Source: Enterococcus larvae (GTDB lineage Bacteria; Bacillota; Bacilli; Lactobacillales; Enterococcaceae). Taken from it: a stretch of 64,000 bases of DNA. Below the pieces are notes generated by a model. That model worked only from the letters and a program-made list of their open reading frames with translations, had not been told where the DNA came from and ran no database searches. Made by a program: the position numbers and the translations under genes. Shown here in pieces: positions 58,646-64,000 of the stretch. The stretch lies in contig NZ_JAEDXU010000001.1 in the NCBI RefSeq assembly GCF_017830045.1, positions 776,898 to 840,897 on the forward strand, given 5' to 3'. Position 1 is the stretch's first letter. Each line of letters begins with the position of its first letter.

Positions 58646-58834
58646 TTAATTATCTTCATCGAAGCGTAGCAACTTTTCTTTCAATTCATTAGGTAATGAT
58701 TGAATAATATTCAACAAACTTCTTGCGTTTATTCGCCTCTGTTTTAGTAGAGTAAGAATTCCATTTTTGTTCTCAGAATCCATGTATCTGTATACAACAA
58801 CACATGAATTATTTCATTGAATTACTGTAGTCAT
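58646..58834 (-). pseudogene. Broken small gene (in-frame TGA at codon 7)
   Basis: GGAGAGG precedes ATG at 58834. The frame reads MTTVIQ, TGA, then continues for 54 codons with protein-like content: CVVVYRYMDSE... LLNIIQSLPNELKEKLL and a stop at 58646. Probably a TGG-to-TGA nonsense change. Family unknown; the remaining reading may start at the ATG at 58783. Confidence 0.5.
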
Positions 58835-58856
58835 AGTTAACCTCTCCTAGCGACAA

Positions 58857-58960
58857 TTAAGCATCTAAAAAATTGTTTAGCCAGTCGTCAAAAGAGTTTT
58901 TTGATATTCGTATAACTCTACCTACCCTTTACAGATGGAAAATATCCTTCCTTTATTATT
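58857..58960 (-). pseudogene. Excisionase-like (MerR/HTH_17 fold) C-terminal remnant
   Basis: One frame gives RVIRISKNSFDDWLNNFLDA, the typical end of small excisionase-type DNA-binding proteins. The preceding EGYFPSVKGR is in a different frame, so one base has been gained or lost near 58920. The N-terminal helix-turn-helix is missing or fused to the upstream gene. Confidence 0.5.
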
Positions 58961-59160
58961 CAAGTAGATTTTTCCTTCATGTATTGTTGATATTCCAATT
59001 CTTTTTTAAAGAAACTAGTTGAAGCTTCCTTTTGTTCCACACTATTTCCAAATAAGTAATTCTTCCAATCCTCGTAATTATCTGTTAGTTGATTGATTTC
59101 TTTGAGCAACAAAGTCATTTACTGATAAATCGCTTCTGTTTCCTTAATATCAATATCCAT
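58960..59160 (-). pseudogene. Broken small gene (in-frame TAA at codon 14)
   Basis: Starts MDIDIKETEAIYQ, then TAA, then MTLLLKEINQLTDNYEDW...KKELEYQQYMKEKST and TGA. Probably CAA/AAA to TAA. About 66 codons in the ancestral form, acidic and helical. No family recognised. Lies directly after the regulator pseudogene. Confidence 0.5.
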
Positions 59161-59163
59161 CAA

Positions 59164-59493
59164 TTAATAAATTTTGTTTGCGCATCTCATGTGGAGAGCC
59201 CCCCCCCCCTCAGTCTTTTTAAAAACTGTTGAAAAGTGAGAACTATTTTTAAAGCCTAGTTTTTCTGAAATCTCTTGATTAGTCAGAGAGGTATTCAACG
59301 ATAGACGCTTTGCCTCACAACATTGAATCTTTCAAAACAACTGTTTTGGAGTCAATCCTGAATATTTTTTGCACACTTGTTCATTATTTTCTATTTTAGA
59401 CAAATAGGATTTAGAAATGCCTAACCTACCTGCAAAAATATTTTGTTTCATATTAAGCTGCTGACGTACTTTTTTGATTTCTTTTCCTTGCAT
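59164..59493 (-). pseudogene. XRE-AraC hybrid regulator, disrupted
   Basis: AAAGGAGG precedes ATG at 59493. Residues 1-38 are an XRE helix-turn-helix (IKKVRQQLNMKQ..AGRLGISKSYLSKIE). Next comes an AraC-type helix-turn-helix, but a TGA at 59332 stops the frame after GLTPKQLF. Beyond it, in the same frame, are EAKRLSLNTSLTNQEISEKL and GFKNSSHFSTVFKKTEG. The end then runs into an 11-G tract (minus strand), after which the expected AraC tail is out of frame. Confidence 0.65.
59199..59209. repeat. Homopolymer of 11 C
   Basis: An 11-C run (11 G on the minus strand) in the 3' part of the broken XRE-AraC gene. It stands out in an AT-rich region. Confidence 0.9.
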
Positions 59494-59494
59494 A

Positions 59495-60220
59495 TTACCT
59501 CCTTTTCCAATTACGAATTCCATTGTTTTCTTTATGGACTTTCCAAAAATTATCTAAGCTATTATTCACAAGCTGTTCTGAATAATTACGTTTTCTATTA
59601 TCCGCTTCATTAGCCTCATGATTCTGTCTATTCGTTTCCATTCTCTTATCATCTTTTTCTTTTAGTTTATCTATTTCAACGTTATATTTTTCAATAGAGT
59701 TATCCAAAATTTTAGCAAGACGTAACATCTCCAGATCGCTATCTTCTTCTATTGTTTTATAAAGTCCATCACTCATGAAAATACCTATGCTCGCTAACTT
59801 TTTTCGCATCCCTTCCAGTTTTTGAAATATTTCATCTATTGTAATTTCCTTTTCCTTTGATAAATTAGCCATCGCTATCTTTTCTCTCTTTATCGTTTTG
59901 ACTAAATGATTCGCAGCCTTCTTTTGACACTCACTTAAATCTGAAATACCAAATAAAAATTTAAAATAGCATCTTGTTCCTAAATTTAGACGTTCATCTG
60001 TTCTCACATTAATAACCATACATACATTATTAATGCCATTTTTCACACTTCCATGACGACAATCAGGATAATCACAAGCAGTTTTTTTTTTGTAATAGTC
60101 AACATCTTCTAATCTCCAATCTGAATTAGAATGTTTCCCATACACTTTTTGAATTCTATCCTTAATTTTTACCTCTTCTTGTTCTATATACTTTAACTGA
60201 CTTTCATATGATCTCCCCAC
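59495..60220 (-). CDS. Hypothetical element protein with Cys motif and coiled coil
   Basis: A 241-aa protein, start GTG at 60220 with GGAGGG at 6 nt; an earlier in-frame codon at 60265 has no ribosome site. The N-terminal part has CDYPDCRHGSVKNGINNVC and RCYFKFLFG, which may bind a metal. The middle and C-terminal parts are charged and helical (KEKDDKRMETNRQN...). No family recognised. It is intact, unlike its downstream neighbours, and its end overlaps the ribosome site of the broken regulator. Confidence 0.6.
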   Translation of the reverse strand: MGRSYESQLKYIEQEEVKIKDRIQKVYGKHSNSDWRLEDVDYYKKKTACDYPDCRHGSVKNGINNVCMVINVRTDERLNLGTRCYFKFLFGISDLSECQKKAANHLVKTIKREKIAMANLSKEKEITIDEIFQKLEGMRKKLASIGIFMSDGLYKTIEEDSDLEMLRLAKILDNSIEKYNVEIDKLKEKDDKRMETNRQNHEANEADNRKRNYSEQLVNNSLDNFWKVHKENNGIRNWKRR

Positions 60221-60290
60221 AATTGTCCCTCCATACTCAATTTTGATATAATTTAAGTATAACAATATTTAATATAGAAGGAGGAAATTT

Positions 60291-60842
60291 GTGTTTATTT
60301 CTAAAATAAAAATGAATCAATTAGAGAGAAAAATTAAGGATCTTGAATATTATAAAAATCAATATCATGAAAAAAAGAAAGGAAATCAACGTTGTTCAGA
60401 ATATGAATATTTTTTAGCCAATAAAAATGTAATGATTATTGATAAGCTAGATAATTATCCTAGTAAAGCCATATATATTTACGAACTAAATCGTCCCAGT
60501 GAACAATGGATGTTTGACTTAGGATTTAACTTACAATTTGAAGATTTTGCTACTTTAATTGGAAAACTGGAATTAGGTGTCATGATAAATGAAAATGCAC
60601 TAAGAATAAGGAAATTAGGAGTTTCTAATAATTATCGAAATCAAGGGGATGCTACTTATATGATGACTAAAGCAATTCATTGGGGGAAAGTTGAACTCTT
60701 CTCAAGCATATCATTATTTGCAAGTACCTCTGCTATAAGCTTTTATAATGAACTAAACCAAGAACAATTAATCAAGTTTTATAATAAATTAGGATTTAGT
60801 GGTGACTCTAGAGGATATATGACTTACAAATATACTCAATAA
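60291..60842 (+). CDS. GNAT-family N-acetyltransferase
   Basis: A 183-aa protein, start GTG with AGAAGGAGG at about 8 nt. The acetyl-CoA motif A appears as LRIRKLGVSNNYRNQGDATYMM (about 103-124), followed by SAISFYNELNQEQLIKFYNKLGFSG, the typical GNAT end. The N-terminal 40 residues form a Lys-rich coiled segment. AT-rich codon use differs from chromosomal neighbours. Substrate unknown. Confidence 0.75.
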   Translation: MFISKIKMNQLERKIKDLEYYKNQYHEKKKGNQRCSEYEYFLANKNVMIIDKLDNYPSKAIYIYELNRPSEQWMFDLGFNLQFEDFATLIGKLELGVMINENALRIRKLGVSNNYRNQGDATYMMTKAIHWGKVELFSSISLFASTSAISFYNELNQEQLIKFYNKLGFSGDSRGYMTYKYTQ

Positions 60843-60942
60843 AATAGTTTCCTAAAACCAGAAAAAAGTTTCATTGCATAAATCTGTCAAAAACCATTCG
60901 TTTGAAAGGTTTTTAGCTGTTATTTAAGACTATTATTAAAAA

Positions 60943-61134
60943 GTTACCCCCATGTTATTCGTTGGGGTAACGGTCAAGAAGGGCTTCGCCCTCCTTGACC
61001 CACGCACAGTCGCAGAAAGGACACCTTTCTGCTTCTTTTCGTTTGACCACTGGTCGTTCAATACCTAGCTCTCACAAGGAGACCTTGTTCACCCACGAAG
61101 CGTATCCTTTAAACCGTTCCAACTTCGAACGGTT
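60943..61134. other. Four tandem hairpins, candidate oriT or replication origin
   Basis: Within 192 bp: GTTACCCC/GGGGTAAC (60943-60971), GGTCAAG-AGGGC/GCCCT-CTTGACC (60972-61000), CAGAAAGG/CCTTTCTG (61013-61031), AACCGTTC/GAACGGTT (61112-61134). The area is non-coding and more GC-rich than its surroundings. Such clusters occur at transfer or rolling-circle origins. No relaxase gene is in the window. Confidence 0.4.
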
Positions 61135-61227
61135 GGCAACGAAAAAAAGAAACCGAAAATACTTTTCCCTTTCCTTTTTTCATTGGTTATTAATTGGTTT
61201 TTTTATATTTACTAGTTTGTCTTCTAA

Positions 61228-61473
61228 CTACTTAGCAGGTTCCTTTAACAAAACTTGGATTAAAAGATTTTCAATCTGTCCTTCTGTAATATGAACTCTC
61301 AGTTGATTATATTTTTTCATGGCATTTTTTGAAATCTCTTGTCTTTTTTCTGAACTTGCATAAATCAATAATTCTGAACGAGAAACAATCTCTAACTCAG
61401 AATGAAATTGTGTAACAATGTCTTCTAAGTGCTGAAAAAATTTTTCACTCTTTAAAGGATAGCGCTTTTCCAT
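61228..61473 (-). CDS. Small hypothetical element protein, 81 aa
   Basis: ATG at 61473 with a weak ribosome site. Charged helical protein MEKRYPLKSEKFFQHLEDI... ending IQVLLKEPAK. No motif recognised. Next to another small unknown gene in the same direction. Confidence 0.4.
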   Translation of the reverse strand: MEKRYPLKSEKFFQHLEDIVTQFHSELEIVSRSELLIYASSEKRQEISKNAMKKYNQLRVHITEGQIENLLIQVLLKEPAK

Positions 61474-61542
61474 CGCTATAGAGATCTTTCACATTTATAA
61501 ACACTGGAGATGTTTATCATCCAACCAGAAAATCATATCGTA

Positions 61543-61836
61543 TCATTTATAGCGATTGCTCCGAATTACTTCTGCTCGCCCTTCAGTTTTTATATAGCAG
61601 TTCACTTGATAGCCCTTATCTACTTCGATAAAACCTTCAAACTGCTTAACCAACTCACCAATCTTTTGAATTTCTTGTTTTCGTTGTACATTAGACAGTA
61701 TCTCCATTTGAGAGCAATCATAAGTTACCTCAATTGAAAACCTAGGATGCGCTTCTTGAATTTGTCGCACTTCTCTACAAAAAGCTTGTTTCTGTTCTTT
61801 TGTTTTGGGATAGGCTGTCACATCATGGGCAGTCAA
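61543..61836 (-). CDS. Small hypothetical element protein, about 97 aa, start uncertain
   Basis: The frame codes for protein-like sequence (TAYPKTKEQKQAFCREVRQIQ...GYQVNCYIKTEGRAEVI). The annotated TTG start has no ribosome site. The frame is open for another 18 codons (TQKTHFIGFDVKNL) up to a stop near 61890 without any ATG or GTG. The 5' end may be truncated. Confidence 0.4.
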   Translation of the reverse strand: MTAHDVTAYPKTKEQKQAFCREVRQIQEAHPRFSIEVTYDCSQMEILSNVQRKQEIQKIGELVKQFEGFIEVDKGYQVNCYIKTEGRAEVIRSNRYK

Positions 61837-61902
61837 ATTTTTTACATCAAATCCAATAAAATGCGTTTTTTGAGTGACTTCATCTATAATTTAACAAATT
61901 AT

Positions 61903-61930
61903 TTGCCAAAAAAAATATATTTGATATCAT
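61903..61930 (+). promoter_or_regulatory. Predicted promoter of the 312-aa gene
   Basis: TTGCCA (61903-61908), 16 nt, TATCAT (61925-61930), 34 nt before the start codon. Confidence 0.4.
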
Positions 61931-61964
61931 AAAGTAAACGCTTACTAATCGAAGAGGTGAACAA

Positions 61965-62903
61965 ATGGTTGCAAAACATCCAGAAGCTGTACCATTAGAC
62001 TTAAAGGTACGAGAAGAACATCCCGTGGTTTCCCCAAAAGAAGCTCAATTACTACATCCTGATAAGATAACAAATAATAAAGACTTTATTTGTGCTGCAC
62101 ATGAAAAATGTGAAGCACCAATAACTTGTCGCTGTATTGATAAAAAGAATAAAACAGCAGCATTCGTTGAAGGGCGTCAAAGCATCAATAAGCATCACCC
62201 TGATTGCAAATTTTCAGATAAGAATACTGAAGATGAAGCTTCTTCAAAACCAAATTATCAATCAACTGAAAAACAATTTGAAGATGTTTTCACAGGTAAA
62301 AATATTCTGTATCTTTATGATACTACTTACAAGACTACTAAAGAAAATCAAAAAATCTCTAGCAAAAAAGGAACTAAAAATTTAACTAAACAACAATCAA
62401 CTGTTCCTTCAAAAAATACAAATTCACTCCCAAAACAACAAAAACAAACACGAATAGACAGTTTACGGAAACAAGTAAACGAATATGAACTAAATCCTGA
62501 TGAAAAAGTACTCGATAAAAAAACAGGAAATACAATCAAAATCAAAAATATTTTTATTCCAGTAGCTAAAAATATTTTGTCATCCGAAAGACGATTTGAC
62601 CGTATTCTTATCTATTTTGGAGAAGCCTATATAAATGAACCAAAAACCGAAGGTAAAGATTTCAATATTCGCTTTTCTGACAACGTTAACTTAAAATATG
62701 CAAATGGGAAGCCTGCATTTTTTATTGATAAAGAAACATTGTATAAAGAATTTCCGGTCATTATGCAAAAATGGGAAAAAAACAAAAACATGCGGGTTAA
62801 TGCTTATATTCGTGCACATTTTTCTATAAATGGAAATTACATAAATTTTGATGTTGAAAAGGAATCTCTCCCTTATCTTTTCTTTCTGACCTTAATAAAA
62901 TAA
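61965..62903 (+). CDS. Element protein with N-terminal Cys/His zinc-type motif
   Basis: A 312-aa protein with GAGGTG before its ATG. The N-terminal part has Cys43, His46, Cys49, Cys55, Cys57, His77, His78 and Cys81 around an AAF strand. This resembles the small Cys-His domain seen at the front of CoiA-like and some element proteins, but that is a pattern match only. A Lys/Gln/Ser-rich linker (about 95-165) joins it to a C-terminal alpha/beta domain (about 170-312) I do not recognise. It converges on the broken ftsK-like gene. Confidence 0.55.
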   Translation: MVAKHPEAVPLDLKVREEHPVVSPKEAQLLHPDKITNNKDFICAAHEKCEAPITCRCIDKKNKTAAFVEGRQSINKHHPDCKFSDKNTEDEASSKPNYQSTEKQFEDVFTGKNILYLYDTTYKTTKENQKISSKKGTKNLTKQQSTVPSKNTNSLPKQQKQTRIDSLRKQVNEYELNPDEKVLDKKTGNTIKIKNIFIPVAKNILSSERRFDRILIYFGEAYINEPKTEGKDFNIRFSDNVNLKYANGKPAFFIDKETLYKEFPVIMQKWEKNKNMRVNAYIRAHFSINGNYINFDVEKESLPYLFFLTLIK

Positions 62904-62907
62904 GATT

Positions 62908-63745
62908 TTATTCACAATTATTGTTAATATTAAAAGCATCCTGCGCCTCTTCAATTTCGTCTTCTGTTGGATCAACTTCCCTTGTATCCAATAGCTTCAA
63001 AGAGTCGATTTTTCTGAACCCTTCCAAAAAGTTATAGTTTTTTTGGAACTAACGGCGCATAAAATTCTCTAGAAACACCAGAGCCATCGTCCACATACCC
63101 TCTTCCTTTAATGGGTTTGTTGATGAAGGCTTTATTCTTATGTTCATCACTAAAGGTCATGTAAGTCCTTTAAATCTGCTTCTTTTGGATCGCAAATATC
63201 TACTGTTCCATCTTTGATGAGCGCTTGAATAGGAGTGAGAAGAAAATAAGTCTTTCCTCCATCAGTTCCACCGACAACCAGCATATGCGGTACTTCTGCG
63301 TAATCCCATACTCCCCCATCCATCAACTTCACTTGTCCGTTTGTGACCATACAATCTGAACTATTGATTCGCTTGCTGATCACATCTATCATTAACGAAT
63401 ACGTAGTAAATCCCATTTCTTTCTGCTCATCCATAAAGTCTGCAATGTACATTTCTTCAAAGGTTTTCGCAATTTTTTGGAAGTGATCGTGCCAGTTCAT
63501 TCCATCTGTTGGTACCGTTAAATAAAGAATTTCTTTGGTATTGCGATAATAAACTTTAGGAAAAATCAGCTTTTCCTTTGTTCGATCGGCATTTTTTTGC
63601 TCCTTCTTTTCAAAGAGCCCACTACTCTTTAGCATTCTTGCCAACATTTGCCGCTGATAAACTCGATAAAAGTAACCGCTTCTTAACCACGACCACCGTC
63701 TTCCTAGCATAATAGCTATTAGTGGAAGCAATACCAATAAGAGAG
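62908..63745 (-). pseudogene. FtsK/SpoIIIE-type coupling protein (Tn916 Orf21-like), internally deleted
   Basis: Read 5' to 3' on the minus strand: a membrane segment (VLLPLIAIML), then KEKLIFPKVYYR, PHMLVVGG, Walker A GGTDGGKTYF and DPKEADLKDL, ending at a TAG (63152). The C-terminal part follows in another frame: KGRGYVDDGSGVSREFYAPLVPK, then a one-base slip in an A run and YNFLEGFRKIDSL..., stop at 62908. The middle of the ATPase (Walker B region) is missing. The 5' end is replaced by IS sequence. Not functional. Confidence 0.85.
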
Positions 63746-64000
63746 TGGGACAATAGTCAGAAAAAATCTGATCATTGTCCCACTTTTTTTGATTTAGGGG
63801 TACACAAAAAGCACGCAACCTTATAAGATTAAAGTGACCAAACCGAAACCCAAAGGAGCGTGCTTTTATGTTTAAAAATTATACCATCAATCAAACGATT
63901 TTACCATTAGAGTTGGAACAGCTTATTCCAGAATCAGATGTCGCTTTTGCGGTCAATGCCTTGGTCGAAGCAATGCCGCAAACACTTTTCAATGAATTAG
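63743..64000 (+). mobile_element. IS1182-family insertion sequence (left part)
   Basis: ftsK homology stops at about 63743, where GAGAGTGGGACAAT begins. A hairpin AGTGGGACAAT/ATTGTCCCACT (63746-63786) is followed by GGGGTACACAAAAAGCACGC, which pairs again with GCGTGCTTTT in front of the transposase. The right part lies outside the window, so the exact ends and any target duplication cannot be determined. Confidence 0.7.
63868..64000 (+). CDS. IS1182-family transposase (N-terminal fragment)
   Basis: AAAGGAG precedes the ATG at 63868; 44 codons are in the window: MFKNYTINQTILPLELEQLI... The opening is typical of IS1182-family DDE transposases (MFxxYxxNQxxLPLxLE). The stem AAAAGCACGC/GCGTGCTTTT ends just before the start and covers the ribosome site. 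Confidence 0.85.
   Translation, partial: MFKNYTINQTILPLELEQLIPESDVAFAVNALVEAMPQTLFNEL

Noticed and set aside
58646..58834. Recoding of TGA as a sense codon to rescue the broken small genes
   Set aside because: Neighbouring lesions include TAA and frameshifts, and TGA is a normal stop elsewhere (hisA, murG), so decay is the simpler explanation.
60995..61294. 99-codon open frame on the plus strand
   Set aside because: It overlaps the hairpin cluster, has no ribosome site, and its composition reflects the inverted repeats.
58422..64000. Second copy of the tRNA-Arg 3' end (att site)
   Set aside because: No repeat of GGTTCGAATCC...GGCACG was seen to the right edge; the far border is presumably outside.
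1..64000. CRISPR array
   Set aside because: No series of regularly spaced identical repeats and no cas-like gene was seen.

Overview
The window looks like a chromosomal segment of a low-GC lactic acid bacterium, most likely an Enterococcus. Supporting points are a complete Gram-positive division and cell-wall (dcw) cluster with mraZ, divIB, sepF, ylmG, ylmH and divIVA, an EfaR/MntR-like regulator, T-box leaders, a sortase-type surface chitinase and a Tn916-like FtsK remnant. A full histidine operon and gltBD argue against the E. faecalis/E. faecium type. The species cannot be fixed from the sequence alone.

Layout. 1-5.8 kb (minus): histidine operon hisZGDBHAF under a T-box leader with a His (CAC) specifier; hisF runs off the left edge. 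5.8-11.8 kb (minus): gltBD, NADPH glutamate synthase. 12.0-14.2 kb (plus): mntR-like regulator and zwf. 14.6-32.9 kb (minus): ileS with its own T-box, then, read upstream, divIVA, ylmH, ylmG, sepF, ylmE, ftsZ, ftsA, divIB, murG, murD, mraY, pbp2x, ftsL, rsmH, mraZ and a DUF3397 gene. MraZ-type decamer repeats lie upstream of mraZ. ylmG and divIB both appear to start with the rare codon ATT. 33.0-34.2 kb (plus): a CorA-like transporter and a 37-aa DUF4044 protein. 34.3-44.0 kb (minus): recN, argR, tlyA, ispA, xseBA, folD, nusB, yqhY, efp and an Xaa-Pro peptidase. 44.2-48.9 kb: a membrane-anchored metallophosphoesterase, an FMN-binding protein, a glyoxalase-fold protein, and an arcD-arcT pair without arcABC. 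The arcD-arcT pair has a long leader and a perfect CRP/FNR-type palindrome at -41.5 of a predicted promoter. 49.7-55.5 kb (minus): two large secreted proteins, a wall-anchored GH18 chitinase and a duplicated metallophosphatase whose first copy has lost its catalytic residues. 56.4-58.0 kb: rplU-prp-rpmA and a DUF898 membrane protein.

58.35 kb to the right edge is an accessory region starting at tRNA-Arg(UCU). It is AT-rich and decaying: a cluster of GCTAAC repeats beside the tRNA, four consecutive broken small genes (one XRE/AraC regulator, one excisionase-like remnant), an intact hypothetical gene, a GNAT acetyltransferase, four tandem hairpins that could be an oriT, two small unknown genes, a Cys/His-motif protein, and an FtsK/SpoIIIE coupling-protein pseudogene with an internal deletion that is cut at its 5' side by an IS1182-family element. 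I read it as the remains of an integrative conjugative element.

Two 171-bp copies of a structured intergenic repeat (14.45 and 46.10 kb) differ at one base; both lie between converging genes. No CRISPR array, rRNA or intact integrase was seen.
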